NCBI GenBank assembly: GCA_913009735.1
Contig: CAJVYU010000006.1
Span: 1-51,319, forward strand
Direction of reading: 5' to 3'
DNA: 51,319 nt
Source of the DNA: an uncultured Fidelibacterota bacterium
GTDB taxonomy: Bacteria > Fidelibacterota > Marinisomatia > Marinisomatales > TCS55
Below, one piece after another: positions 26,556 to 36,425 of the stretch. Positions within the stretch are counted from its first letter, which is position 1. Every line of letters starts with the position of its first letter. The notes below the pieces were generated by a model. It searched no databases, was not told the origin of the DNA, and saw nothing but the letters and a program-made list of their open reading frames with translations. The position numbers were made by a program, and so were the translations under genes.

Positions 26556-29177
26556 ATGAGTTTCAAACACTCTTATATAACTGCCTTACTTTTAACTGTT
26601 GTCTCATTTAGTTTTGCCGGCGTTGGTGGAAAACTTGCAGGAGAAATCACAGACAATAACAGAGATCCGCTTATTGGTGTAAATATCATTATTGAAAATA
26701 CAGATATAGGAACCATTTCTAATGATCAAGGATATTATTTTATTCTGAATATCTCCCCCGGTTATTATAATGTCAAATTCATGATGATTGGGTACAAAAC
26801 GATTATCCAGGAGGATGTCGTTATTATGTCAGATTTTACGACCAAATTACCGGTTATGATGGAACAAACCGTCATCGGAGGAGAAGAAGTGACGGTGATC
26901 GCGTCCAGACCCCTGATCCAAAAAGACGCAACTTCATCTATTAAAATTATCAATGCTGAAAATATTGTGGATATGCCGGTAGTTGACTTCAAAGATGTGC
27001 TGGTTACTCAGGCTGGTTTTACTGAAGATGCATCCGGAGGTATCCATGTGAGGGGTGGTCGGACAAAAGAAATTCTTTACATGATCGACGGCATAGTTGT
27101 AAAAGATCCGTTGCAAGGTGATTTTTCCGGTTCTGTTAACCAGAATGCCATTCAGGAAATGACTATCATTAGCGGAACATTTAATGCTGAATATGGTCAG
27201 GCAATGTCCAGTGTTGTTAACATTGTTACTAAAGAAGGTGAAGATGAATTTCAAGGAAAAATGGAATATATTTCTTCATATTTAAATAATTCGCCCTATC
27301 ACTCTGCAGGTGCTTTTAATGAAGTGACGGATAAAAATTATGTCTGGACAGATTTAAAAGAACCACTTTTCAATTACCTTAAAACAAATCTCAAAAATTC
27401 TTCAGCAACTCCCCTGCTTCCATTGTTGAATTTACCTGTTCAGGGATCTGCCAGCTTGAACATTGGTGGAAAAATACCTATGGGTGATTCGCATTTTTTT
27501 GCCTCTGCATATTATAGCTCAATAGATAATTTTCTGCCGCATGGCATTGATATTAACCAAGATATACAAATAAAACTCACTACACAACTTTCTCAAAAAA
27601 TAAAACTCACCGGGAACCTGCACAGTTCAAACCGGTTATACCAGCGATATTCACATAGATGGAAATACAGACCTTTAAACCAAGCTCACACTTTTAAATC
27701 CAATGATAGAATTGCATTAACGCTGACACATTTTATCAGTGAACCTCTATATTATAATTTGTACTTGACCAAACAAATTGTAGCGACACGAACCACTGTC
27801 ATGGATTTATCACCGGAAGAATATGAACGCCCGCTTACAGATGAAACAGTTTACTTTTACGATACAGGGAACCAAGGGACATATATAGATAATCAAAGTA
27901 CCACTTATTCGATAAATATGGATATGACATACCAAATGAATCAAATCCATCTGCTAAAAGCCGGCTTTACGTATATGCCGCATACGCTGGATATTTATAA
28001 TGAAGAAGAGCCGTGGGTCGGTGGAACAAATTTCAAAGACGACACAACATTCACTCCAAAGGAAGGTTCATTTTTTATCCAGGATAAAATTGAACTCGAC
28101 TATATCATACTCAATCTTGGTTTGCGTTGGGATTACGTAGATCCAAACGCAACCATGTGGCGGGATATCAACCGGTTTGTGGAGTGGGATTCTACAGAGA
28201 ATGTATGGGTCCCCGCAGAACATATAGCCGTTCCTGCTCAATCCAATTGGAGCCCACGAATTGGAATTGCTTTTCCCATAACCGATAATACTGTTTTCCA
28301 TTTTTCATACGGACATTTTTTCCAGACACCGACATTTGATGCCTTTACATATAATGCTGAAAAAGATGTATCCGCCGCCTTACCCCTTGTGGGAAATCCC
28401 AGATTAAAGGCACAGAAAACGGTGGCATTTGAAGCAGGATTGAAACAGGTTCTTTCCGAATACACTAGCCTGGAAATCAATCTATGGTCAAAAGATATTC
28501 GCGATCTTCTTTCTACTTTACAAATCCGTTATTTATCTAATATGTATATTGCATATACCAACTCAGATTATGGTAGTGTTAAAGGCATTGATATTTCATT
28601 GGATAAGCAGTTTAGTGGAATTTTTGGAGGATCAATTGCTTATAGCCTTGCCATAGCAAAAGGAAATAATTCAAATCCTACGGGAGGGTATTTTTCAGCT
28701 TATACTCAAGAGGAAGTACCCCACCAAGAATATTTTCTGGATTTTGACCAGCGACATGATATTTCCTTTTCTTTATTTATAAAAACTCCTTCAAAATCCG
28801 GACCAAGTATATTTGGTTTTCATCCTTTTTCAAAATTGAATACAAATTTATTAATTAATACAGGGAGCGGGTTACCTTATACACCTTATGTTGATCCCAC
28901 CATTAGAGTGGATATTAATTCTGCAAGGAAGCCCTGGACCTTTTCCGCTGATTTGCGGATGAAAAAACAATTTCAGGTCAATTCTACCGCATTAACTATT
29001 TTTCTGGAAATAATCAATCTTACAGATTACGAAAATATTTTGTATGTTTATTCCCGCACAGGTAAACCATTCGATCCCGGTTTTTCCGGAGTTGGTTCTT
29101 CACTGGATGCCAATTATAATCCACTCCATATTGGACAGCCCAGAACAATTAAAACTGGAATTAATTTCACCTTTTAA
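26556..29177 (+). CDS. TonB-dependent receptor with carboxypeptidase-like N-terminal domain
   Basis: The product of about 873 residues has a signal peptide, a CarboxypepD_reg-like domain (about 28-105, LAGEITDNNRDPLIGVNIII), a plug domain (about 115-225, with the GIHVRGGRTKEILYMIDGI segment) and a 22-strand-type barrel ending in KTGINFTF. It should import a bulky substrate, or assist secretion, across the outer membrane using TonB energy. I start it at the ATG at 26556; an in-frame TTG nine bases earlier lies inside a hairpin stem. No SusD partner follows. Instead come a large secreted protein, a PorV-like barrel and a TolB-like propeller, a different gene team from classic polysaccharide loci. 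Confidence 0.9.
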   Translation: MSFKHSYITALLLTVVSFSFAGVGGKLAGEITDNNRDPLIGVNIIIENTDIGTISNDQGYYFILNISPGYYNVKFMMIGYKTIIQEDVVIMSDFTTKLPVMMEQTVIGGEEVTVIASRPLIQKDATSSIKIINAENIVDMPVVDFKDVLVTQAGFTEDASGGIHVRGGRTKEILYMIDGIVVKDPLQGDFSGSVNQNAIQEMTIISGTFNAEYGQAMSSVVNIVTKEGEDEFQGKMEYISSYLNNSPYHSAGAFNEVTDKNYVWTDLKEPLFNYLKTNLKNSSATPLLPLLNLPVQGSASLNIGGKIPMGDSHFFASAYYSSIDNFLPHGIDINQDIQIKLTTQLSQKIKLTGNLHSSNRLYQRYSHRWKYRPLNQAHTFKSNDRIALTLTHFISEPLYYNLYLTKQIVATRTTVMDLSPEEYERPLTDETVYFYDTGNQGTYIDNQSTTYSINMDMTYQMNQIHLLKAGFTYMPHTLDIYNEEEPWVGGTNFKDDTTFTPKEGSFFIQDKIELDYIILNLGLRWDYVDPNATMWRDINRFVEWDSTENVWVPAEHIAVPAQSNWSPRIGIAFPITDNTVFHFSYGHFFQTPTFDAFTYNAEKDVSAALPLVGNPRLKAQKTVAFEAGLKQVLSEYTSLEINLWSKDIRDLLSTLQIRYLSNMYIAYTNSDYGSVKGIDISLDKQFSGIFGGSIAYSLAIAKGNNSNPTGGYFSAYTQEEVPHQEYFLDFDQRHDISFSLFIKTPSKSGPSIFGFHPFSKLNTNLLINTGSGLPYTPYVDPTIRVDINSARKPWTFSADLRMKKQFQVNSTALTIFLEIINLTDYENILYVYSRTGKPFDPGFSGVGSSLDANYNPLHIGQPRTIKTGINFTF

Positions 29178-32100
29178 TGATGAAGAAATTTTCAATACTC
29201 AATATATTATTGGTTATTTCGATGATTTACATACCCACGGTTTTATTGGGCGTGGATTGTTCCAGATGCCATGACGATAAGACACCCGGAAGGATTTCTT
29301 TTAAAACATCCGGTTTTAGCGAGAAAGCTGTTGGAGTTATGGATAAAGGTCAGCTCCAGAATAATACCAGTAATATTGGTGACTTATCTAATTTTCATAT
29401 ATGGTTTACCAACGCCGGTCATTGGCCCAGGACAGCAGATTATGATCGGCAATATATTTTTGGACTGGGATTAGTTGTTGCTGTTAATGAACATAATGTA
29501 ATTGAAACAGTAACCCAGGGATTATCAAAAGTGACAGATTGGCTCCCGCCGGACGATGCTGCCGGCCGTCATTATTCCGGGGAGATTCGAGCAGAATCGG
29601 ATGAAACTCCTTTTCAGGCGTCAAGCGATTTTAGGGAAACTTGGCCCTATGGTTATTATGATGAAAACGGATCATGGACTTCAACGGATGATCGTTTCTG
29701 GCCTGGATATTTCCGAGTGGATGTAAGTAACATTGATGAGAATACTCTTGAACTTCACCCTGATTCCCGTACGATACCTGACAGGGAAAATGAATTTACA
29801 TCTGATAGAGATATTTTTTGTATATACAATGATGATGATAATGCCCAGGGGGCAATCGGTATTGAAGTAGAGCAAACATCCTATAGTTATGGACGACCCT
29901 ATGCCGAAGATTTCGTTTTTTGGGATCTGAAAATTCATAACAAAAGCGATGAGGATCTGGACAGTATTTATATCGGTTTTTATTCAAAATTCCGTCCCGA
30001 CTATGATAATCACGACTATATCAATTTTATAGATAGTGATGATGATGGAAAACAAGACTTTGTCTACGTGTATGATCTTAACAATGTACTCAATAAGACC
30101 TGGGCGAATAAAAATGATCCATTAGGTATTGTGGGTCTGCGAATATTTGATACACCTTTTAATCTAGGAGTAACAGATTTTCATCATTTTGCCCGGGGTG
30201 TTTCACCCATAACTGATGAAGAAATGTGGGCAATAATGACAAGTACAAGAGACGCTACTGTCTTGGATTCTCTTTCTTGGTATTTCCACGGAAATGATCA
30301 ACGGATAGATTATACCGGTCTGGACTCTCTTGAAAAGTTTTACCCAAAGTGGCTTGATGATGAAAGCGGCGTTGATTTAGCAGGAGACGGTATCAATTTT
30401 ATAATTTCCAGCGGCCCCCATCACTTAGATGCGGATTCATCAGTTACGATTACACTTGGACTCATTATGGGAGATGCCGGAGAAATACCAGATTCTCCCG
30501 ACACCACCGATTTGATGAATAATCTTCGGATGGCAAATAAAATGTATGATTTATATTTTCAAGGATCAGGACCACCAAAGCCACCAATTGTAACAGCGGT
30601 ACCCGGAGATAGAAAAACGACCCTTTTTTGGAACTCCGAACCTTCAGAAAGTTCAGTAGATGTTTTAAAAGATGTTAAAGATTTCGAAGGATATAAAGTT
30701 TTTCGCAGCACTGATTATGGTATAACATGGGGGGACCCGGTAACGAATGCCTACGGTATTCAGGTCGGTTGGGTACCCATTGCCACCTTTGATTATTCTT
30801 TTGATGAAGATACGTCAAGATATGGTGTTGATGTATCCGGACTGGACCCTGTGTTCCCGCAATATTTAGGAACCAACTCAGGACTCGTCCACACGTTTAC
30901 GGACTCAAACCTTATTAATGGTTTGGAATACTGGTATTGTGTATCAGCATATGATCGAGGTAATCAAAGCCCGGATAGTTTGGAGCAATCTTATTTATAC
31001 CCTCTTGGTTCATCTATTTTCGAACCGCATACAGTATCAGTAATCCCCGGGGGCAAACCAATTAATTTTTCGGATGCTATTGTTCCTTTAGGTCAGTTGG
31101 AACCAAATGGAGGTATTTGTAACGGTATCGTTAAAATTAAAATTGTTGACCCAACAGAAATAACCGGACATGGCTATAAGGTTACATTTTCAGACAGCGC
31201 TCTATACGTTGAAGACAATGATACTACGTTTGGCATGGGTTTTACTCTTGTAGACACAATTGAAATGGACACGCTTTTTAATAATTATATTTTCTCTGAT
31301 CACACGGGCGATAATCTTCCCGTAGTGGATGGCTTTCGGATTACAGTACAAAATACACCGTTAGGTATCAAAGAATTCGGTTGGACAAAAGTACAGAATG
31401 ATACTTCCACATTTGACTGGAGGTATCAAAGTATTAATCCTGGATCTGCAATGCTTATCCAGGAGGATGTTTCTTCCTATGATGATTGGCAAATAACAGT
31501 AAATTATGAAGGTGGAGATTCAGTTAAATGGCTAGATTTTTTTACTGGAGAAGAACAGAGCGAAAAACAATATCTACCAATTCGGATTGAAATTATCAAT
31601 GATCCGGAGAATCCAAGAGATGTTACCAGCTCTTCATGGTTAGGTGAATTCGCAATTCTTGCCCCGGATGATTATCGAAAAGATTACTATAGTCCATTAG
31701 GCTGGGATCTTGTACCCGGCGGAAAAGGCTTCACTCCAGCAAGTATTGGCTGGTACGAGAAACATGTAGATATTCTTATTTTAGAATCAGTAGAAACCAA
31801 TTATTTATTCCTCTTTACCAATAACAAACCGGATTCATCCTATAATAAAGATGGGGAATTAGAGGTAATTAACGCAATCCCTCCCTCTAATGGTGATGAG
31901 TTCACTATAAAAACCTATAAACCTTTTAGAGAAGAAATTTATTATACGTTTGGAACAACAGCTATGCTTGCAAATTCTGTTACAGATTCCAATCCTTTAG
32001 ATAAAATGCGTGTGGTTCCCGATCCTTATATCGTGACAAATATTTGGGAAAATAATGAATTCGGGAAGAAATTGAAATTTAATCATCTCCCCAATCAATG

Positions 32101-32287
32101 CACTATCAGGATTTACACTCTGGTTGGAGATCTCATTGCGACAGTAAAACATGATGCACCCACCGATTATGAATTCTGGAATATGCGCACGAAAAATGAT
32201 CAATTTATTGCCCCGGGTGTTTACTTATACTATGCTGAAACACCCCGTGGCGATAAAAAAATCGGCAGATTTTTAGTGATAAAATGA
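29177..32287 (+). CDS. Large secreted protein with one CxxCH motif, FN3 region and C-terminal sorting-like domain
   Basis: This 1036-residue exported protein is of unknown function. Right after the signal peptide is CSRCHDD, a single c-type heme-binding motif (C27-H31). The middle (about 110-460) is rich in acidic beta structure, an FN3-like region lies around 470-610 (PPIVTAVPGDRKTTLFW, then DFEGYKVFRS), and the C-terminus (about 935-1036) is a FlgD/type A-like sorting domain with APGVYLYYAET and a final GRFLVIK. The start overlaps the receptor stop as TAATG, so translation is coupled. The product is probably the surface partner of the receptor. Whether heme is attached is unknown, and the lone motif could also bind a metal or be structural. 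Confidence 0.75.
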   Translation: MMKKFSILNILLVISMIYIPTVLLGVDCSRCHDDKTPGRISFKTSGFSEKAVGVMDKGQLQNNTSNIGDLSNFHIWFTNAGHWPRTADYDRQYIFGLGLVVAVNEHNVIETVTQGLSKVTDWLPPDDAAGRHYSGEIRAESDETPFQASSDFRETWPYGYYDENGSWTSTDDRFWPGYFRVDVSNIDENTLELHPDSRTIPDRENEFTSDRDIFCIYNDDDNAQGAIGIEVEQTSYSYGRPYAEDFVFWDLKIHNKSDEDLDSIYIGFYSKFRPDYDNHDYINFIDSDDDGKQDFVYVYDLNNVLNKTWANKNDPLGIVGLRIFDTPFNLGVTDFHHFARGVSPITDEEMWAIMTSTRDATVLDSLSWYFHGNDQRIDYTGLDSLEKFYPKWLDDESGVDLAGDGINFIISSGPHHLDADSSVTITLGLIMGDAGEIPDSPDTTDLMNNLRMANKMYDLYFQGSGPPKPPIVTAVPGDRKTTLFWNSEPSESSVDVLKDVKDFEGYKVFRSTDYGITWGDPVTNAYGIQVGWVPIATFDYSFDEDTSRYGVDVSGLDPVFPQYLGTNSGLVHTFTDSNLINGLEYWYCVSAYDRGNQSPDSLEQSYLYPLGSSIFEPHTVSVIPGGKPINFSDAIVPLGQLEPNGGICNGIVKIKIVDPTEITGHGYKVTFSDSALYVEDNDTTFGMGFTLVDTIEMDTLFNNYIFSDHTGDNLPVVDGFRITVQNTPLGIKEFGWTKVQNDTSTFDWRYQSINPGSAMLIQEDVSSYDDWQITVNYEGGDSVKWLDFFTGEEQSEKQYLPIRIEIINDPENPRDVTSSSWLGEFAILAPDDYRKDYYSPLGWDLVPGGKGFTPASIGWYEKHVDILILESVETNYLFLFTNNKPDSSYNKDGELEVINAIPPSNGDEFTIKTYKPFREEIYYTFGTTAMLANSVTDSNPLDKMRVVPDPYIVTNIWENNEFGKKLKFNHLPNQCTIRIYTLVGDLIATVKHDAPTDYEFWNMRTKNDQFIAPGVYLYYAETPRGDKKIGRFLVIK

Positions 32288-33303
32288 GAAAATATATTAC
32301 CTTTACCCTTTTATTCATAACCGTAGTCTTTGGCGGTAGTGGTTTCGATAAAGTTGGCACTACAACAGCCCAATTCCTCAAATTAGGTGTTGGGGCACGA
32401 GCCATGGGTATGGGAGGTGGCTTTGTTGCCGTGTCTGATGATGGTTCAGCCATGTATTGGAACCCCGCAGGAATGATGAACCAGAAGAAAATTAATACAA
32501 CATTTATACATAATAATTGGGCATTGGATATTTCCCATGATTTTATCAGTGTTTCATTTCCAACTGGACGATCCGGTGTTTTGGGATTTTCACTCACCGC
32601 CTTATCCATGGATGAACAAGACGTAACTACAATCGCTGAACCTGACGGTAACGGGCAAACTTATTCTGTAATGGATATGGCTTTCGGAATAAGCTATGCC
32701 CGTCAGATTAGTGACCGATTCAGCTATGGTCACACTGTTAAATTCATTCGTCTATCTGCTTATAACGAAATCGCCAGCACGGTGGCAATCGATATTGGTA
32801 TGCTCCTGCAAACGGATTTCCACGGACTGAAAATTGGAATGTGTCTCTCAAATTTCGGTGGTGAACTTAAGTACGAAGGGAGAGACCTCATCGAAAAAGC
32901 CGATATTAACGATGATATTGAGGGTAATTACCTATCGGATGTAAACCTTAGAACAGAGCCATGGTCATTGCCTCTTTTATTCCGTATTGGAATTGCTATG
33001 GATTTAGTCGGTAAAAAGGATGCATACATATTAAACGCTAGAAACCGCATAACATTGAGCCTGGACGCTGAGCATCCCAATGATAGCGCCGAACATTTGA
33101 ATTTGGGTTGCGAATACTCTTATAACGATCTTTTTTTCATCAGGGGTGGATATCGATTTAACTATGATGAAGAAAATTTAACATTTGGTGCCGGTGTAAA
33201 ATTGGAATTAGGAATTCTCGGCAAAACGTTTGTTAATTACAGCTTTAGGCCATTAGGACGCTTTGGGAATACGAACCAATTTTCCATTGAACTGGCAATA
33301 TAA
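32284..33303 (+). CDS. PorV/PorQ-like outer-membrane protein
   Basis: The 339-residue beta-barrel has a signal peptide (1-18) and the family opening GTTTAQFLKLGVGARAMGMG, then AVSDDGSAMYWNPAGM, typical of PorV/PorQ/UPF0164 proteins. In type IX secretion PorV (LptO) carries substrates from the translocon to the attachment machinery. Homologues paired with individual surface operons may be dedicated versions. The start overlaps the previous gene (ATGA), fitting joint expression with the sorting-domain protein. Confidence 0.85.
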   Translation: MRKYITFTLLFITVVFGGSGFDKVGTTTAQFLKLGVGARAMGMGGGFVAVSDDGSAMYWNPAGMMNQKKINTTFIHNNWALDISHDFISVSFPTGRSGVLGFSLTALSMDEQDVTTIAEPDGNGQTYSVMDMAFGISYARQISDRFSYGHTVKFIRLSAYNEIASTVAIDIGMLLQTDFHGLKIGMCLSNFGGELKYEGRDLIEKADINDDIEGNYLSDVNLRTEPWSLPLLFRIGIAMDLVGKKDAYILNARNRITLSLDAEHPNDSAEHLNLGCEYSYNDLFFIRGGYRFNYDEENLTFGAGVKLELGILGKTFVNYSFRPLGRFGNTNQFSIELAI

Positions 33304-33329
33304 AAAAGGTTAGAAAGGAAAAATTAGCA

Positions 33330-34349
33330 ATGCGTAAACTGTTAGTATTTTTTACAATTGGAATTATTTTATTTACTGGATCTGATATTGTTGCCCCACC
33401 ACTTGAAACAGTTGCTCCGGTTCAGGCAAAAGATGAAATGGCGAAAGAACTACCCATTCGTGCCATACCCAATCTCACGAAAGCAGCCGAGGCTTATTAT
33501 TCTCCTGACGGGAAAAGTATTATTTTCAATGCGAAAGTTACTGAGGATGATAAGGTTCACCATGTATATACGGCCAACATAGATGGGACAAATATTCGCA
33601 GAATAAATCATCAAGGGGAAGATGCCTGTTCATATTATTTCCCATCCGGGGATAAATTAATTTGGACGTCAACACGGGATTATCCCGACGTTCCGGTTGG
33701 CAGCTGGTCCATCCCGTCTATTTATCCGCAGGGTGCCGAATTATACACCAGCGACCTAAATGGGGGAAATGTCGTTCGTTTAACACATAATAAGTATTAT
33801 GACGCCGAAGTGTCTGTTTCCCCAAATGGAAAATGGATTCTCTTTACCCGTCAAATCGATGGCAACCTGGATCTATGGAAAATGAAATCAGATGGGACCG
33901 GTGAACACCAGATTACGTTCACAGATGATTGGCAGGAAGGCGGGTCCTTTTATTTGCCGGATAGTAAAACTATTATCTATCGAGCCTGGAAAAAGGAATT
34001 TGATGAATCACGGGTCAAACCCATGACTATATTTACAATCAATCATGATGGAACAGGATTAAAACAGATTACGTTTGAAGATGATCAAACAAATTGGGCT
34101 CCACATCCGAGTCCGGATGGAAAATATTTTGTTTTTGTTAAACTGCTTCCCCCCCGCAATTTTGAAATTTATATGATGAATATCGAGACTGGAAAACAAA
34201 CCCGGTTAACATACAGTGATGCCTTTGACGGTTTTCCGGTATTATCACCGGATGGAAACTCATTATTGTTTTCATCCAGTCGAAATGCTAAACCGGGAGA
34301 AAGAAGTTTATCTCTGTTTATTATGGATATCAGCTCGTTAGTAAAATAG
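33330..34349 (+). CDS. TolB-like beta-propeller (PD40/WD40-like repeats)
   Basis: The 339-residue product has a signal segment (1-20) and five to six PD40-type repeats. Each carries YSPDGKSI-, VSPNGKWI- or LSPDGNSL-type turns followed by an IDGT, SDGTGEHQIT or HDGTGLKQIT strand. TolB-type propellers serve as protein-interaction platforms in the periplasm or at the surface; no enzyme residues can be assigned. It starts 26 bp after the PorV-like gene with AAAGGAAAAA upstream, and closes the operon. Confidence 0.82.
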   Translation: MRKLLVFFTIGIILFTGSDIVAPPLETVAPVQAKDEMAKELPIRAIPNLTKAAEAYYSPDGKSIIFNAKVTEDDKVHHVYTANIDGTNIRRINHQGEDACSYYFPSGDKLIWTSTRDYPDVPVGSWSIPSIYPQGAELYTSDLNGGNVVRLTHNKYYDAEVSVSPNGKWILFTRQIDGNLDLWKMKSDGTGEHQITFTDDWQEGGSFYLPDSKTIIYRAWKKEFDESRVKPMTIFTINHDGTGLKQITFEDDQTNWAPHPSPDGKYFVFVKLLPPRNFEIYMMNIETGKQTRLTYSDAFDGFPVLSPDGNSLLFSSSRNAKPGERSLSLFIMDISSLVK

Positions 34350-34487
34350 AAAATTCAAACAACTCTTTTCAATATCAGCAGTAAGAGTATTTACAAAGCT
34401 CGTTAATAATTGCGATACCGCATCTCTTTCCCGGGGGATGACATACGACACGGGTTTCATTATTCTGTGTCCCATAAAAACAGTCAT
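34338..34487 (-). CDS. Possible small ORF downstream of the tetraheme cytochrome gene
   Basis: A 49-codon frame beginning MTVFMGHRIMKPVSYVIP with a protein-like composition. It overlaps the 3' end of the TolB-like gene by about a dozen bases and follows, through a TGATG junction, a very short frame (MSDGDFMKMIKLC) that does have a GGAG site. It could be a small real protein, two halves of a frameshifted one, or chance. I do not recognise it. Confidence 0.25.
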   Translation of the reverse strand: MTVFMGHRIMKPVSYVIPRERDAVSQLLTSFVNTLTADIEKSCLNFLFY

Positions 34488-34547
34488 CAGCAGAGTTTTA
34501 TCATTTTCATAAAATCTCCGTCCGACATGACTAAATAATCAGTTATA

Positions 34548-35138
34548 TTATTTCATATCATCCGGGAAAGGATGGGCAATTTCTTTTAATCGAGCTGCGA
34601 AGTCAAACGGCTTATAGGAGGGACTCCGTTCATTATGACACTTTATGCATGTTTCTTCGGTCACTTTTAGTAAACCAAAATCAGATCCATTAACCTCACC
34701 TTTGAAAATTGCCTCCATGGTCTTCTTTTTTTTATACTTGCTGCCGGGACCATGGCAATCTTCACACCCAACATTTTTCAGGTTTTCCATTCGTTTAACA
34801 GCTTTTTTTCCTTTTCGATCATCTTTGGCCGGATTCCAGAATTCATCATTCTTAATCTCATATCCACCGGCACCGAATCCAACAGTATGACACTCTAAAC
34901 ATTCCGGAGCTTTATCAGGTGTATTTGTTAGGCCCTTTGCTTTTGCAATCTGTTTAGCTTTATCGGTTAGAAGCAGGTCATATACCTTGGCATGTTTCGT
35001 TTCCTTCCATACCTTGTATTGGGCCCCTTTCTTTGAATTGGAATGACAGGCTTTACATTTATTTGTTCCTACGTATTCAAACTGTTGAGCACATACTATA
35101 CTTCCGAGTAATAAGATACCTGTTATGTATTTAATCAT
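34548..35138 (-). CDS. Tetraheme cytochrome c, c554 family (downstream paralogue)
   Basis: The 196-residue periplasmic protein has a signal peptide (1-17, VCAQQ) and four CxxCH motifs: CKACH, CLECH, CEDCH and CIKCH. The segment QYKVWKETKHAKVYDLL and the spacing of the hemes match the cytochrome c554 family, which shuttles electrons in pairs in the periplasm. It is a clear paralogue of the protein at the other end of the cluster (46133-46708), sharing YxVWKxxxHAxxYxxLLT, AKxxGL and SPxYKxF. It is the last cytochrome of the operon and probably a soluble carrier between the membrane complexes and a terminal acceptor. Confidence 0.88.
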   Translation of the reverse strand: MIKYITGILLLGSIVCAQQFEYVGTNKCKACHSNSKKGAQYKVWKETKHAKVYDLLLTDKAKQIAKAKGLTNTPDKAPECLECHTVGFGAGGYEIKNDEFWNPAKDDRKGKKAVKRMENLKNVGCEDCHGPGSKYKKKKTMEAIFKGEVNGSDFGLLKVTEETCIKCHNERSPSYKPFDFAARLKEIAHPFPDDMK

Positions 35139-35150
35139 AATAATTTCTCT

Positions 35151-36425
35151 TTATTTGTTTTTATTTCTATGTCTGCGATCAAAATCTTTAATTTTAAAAT
35201 AAACAACTACTATTAAGTAAGTAATTATCAGAGAGAAGATAAACAGCCATTTGCGACGTTGATCAAATTCAGTCAAGGCTAATGATGCGCCTTGTATAGC
35301 TTCATCGGTGGCTATGAATCCATCTTTAACCGTTTCCAGTAACAAGTCTTTATTGAAGCTGTGAATACTGGTACGGGTTTGAATTAATACTTTCTGGGAT
35401 TTTTCCAAAGGAAAATAGAGATCGGAGATTTCCATACCTTTTTGTTCTGCCTGTCCCATCAAATCTTCAGCTAGACTAATCTGACCTTTTAAACTGTCAA
35501 TTGTATGGTAAAACAAATCGGCTAATTCTTTTGGATTTCCAGTCGTATTTCCATGGCATTGCAAACATACGGCTCCATGTTCCCAATTCAAATATTCATC
35601 CGATGGTTTTTTAACACCGTGGTTGCCATGGCATGCTTCACATTGTCCAAATCCTTTTTTCAGGAAAATATTGTTAAGATGGCTTTTTTGAAAAAGTTGA
35701 CTGTTATTCACATGACAAGTTCCGCAAATATCCGCTATGTGTACTACATCGGGAGGTAAAGCGCCATGATTCCCATGACAATCATTACATGCCGGAGCAG
35801 TAAGACTCTGCCGATCCAGAAGCGCTTTTCCATGAACCGAAGTACGATATAGGTAATACTGATCGGTGGGAATGTTGAACTCAGACATGTATTCAGCATC
35901 ATTATGGCACTGTGCGCAAGTAGAAGGAACGTTCAGGGGATAGACCGGAGAGCGGGGATCTTTCACAGGATATATTCCATGAACACCATGGCAATTAGTA
36001 CAAGTTGCTACTTTATCGTTTCCATTCAGTAGATCTTTTCCATGCTGACTCGTCCAATATTGATCTACTTGATCGGTTTGTACAGATGCTGAATACTGAC
36101 GCATAAATTGTGGATCTGAGTGACAGGAGCCACATATTTCAGGTTGATCTCTTCTTGAAATCGCACCTATAAATGTGGGATTATCCCACATAGCCTCATC
36201 CTCATCATCATAAGCTTCCGGGTTTCCGCCATGACAATCGGCACAGCTTAACCCCACTTGCAAATGAATATCCTGAAAAACATTCTTCAGAATTTGTTCT
36301 CCTACATCCTGTTCTTCGTCTAATTGCCTATGACAGTCAATACATGCATCCTTTGTAAGAGGCGTATTACTGGAAGCAACAGCGACTATAATTAGGATCA
36401 GGAGAGAGACATTTGAAAATTTCAT
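35151..36425 (-). CDS. Membrane-anchored nonaheme cytochrome c
   Basis: The product has about 424 residues and starts at the ATG forming an ATGA overlap with the cytochrome b stop, which argues against the longer upstream reading. It has a signal peptide, nine CxxCH motifs (CIDCH, CADCH, CGSCH, CTNCH, CAQCH, CNDCH, CGTCH, CEACH and CLQCH) within about residues 30-285, a helical region (about 290-375) and one C-terminal membrane helix (about 385-405) followed by a basic tail. Translational coupling to Rieske and cytochrome b suggests it takes the role of cytochrome c1/f, accepting electrons from the Rieske centre. Repeated CHGNHG segments resemble those of multiheme nitrite/hydroxylamine-type cytochromes, but no catalytic heme is evident. 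Confidence 0.88.
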   Translation of the reverse strand: MKFSNVSLLILIIVAVASSNTPLTKDACIDCHRQLDEEQDVGEQILKNVFQDIHLQVGLSCADCHGGNPEAYDDEDEAMWDNPTFIGAISRRDQPEICGSCHSDPQFMRQYSASVQTDQVDQYWTSQHGKDLLNGNDKVATCTNCHGVHGIYPVKDPRSPVYPLNVPSTCAQCHNDAEYMSEFNIPTDQYYLYRTSVHGKALLDRQSLTAPACNDCHGNHGALPPDVVHIADICGTCHVNNSQLFQKSHLNNIFLKKGFGQCEACHGNHGVKKPSDEYLNWEHGAVCLQCHGNTTGNPKELADLFYHTIDSLKGQISLAEDLMGQAEQKGMEISDLYFPLEKSQKVLIQTRTSIHSFNKDLLLETVKDGFIATDEAIQGASLALTEFDQRRKWLFIFSLIITYLIVVVYFKIKDFDRRHRNKNK

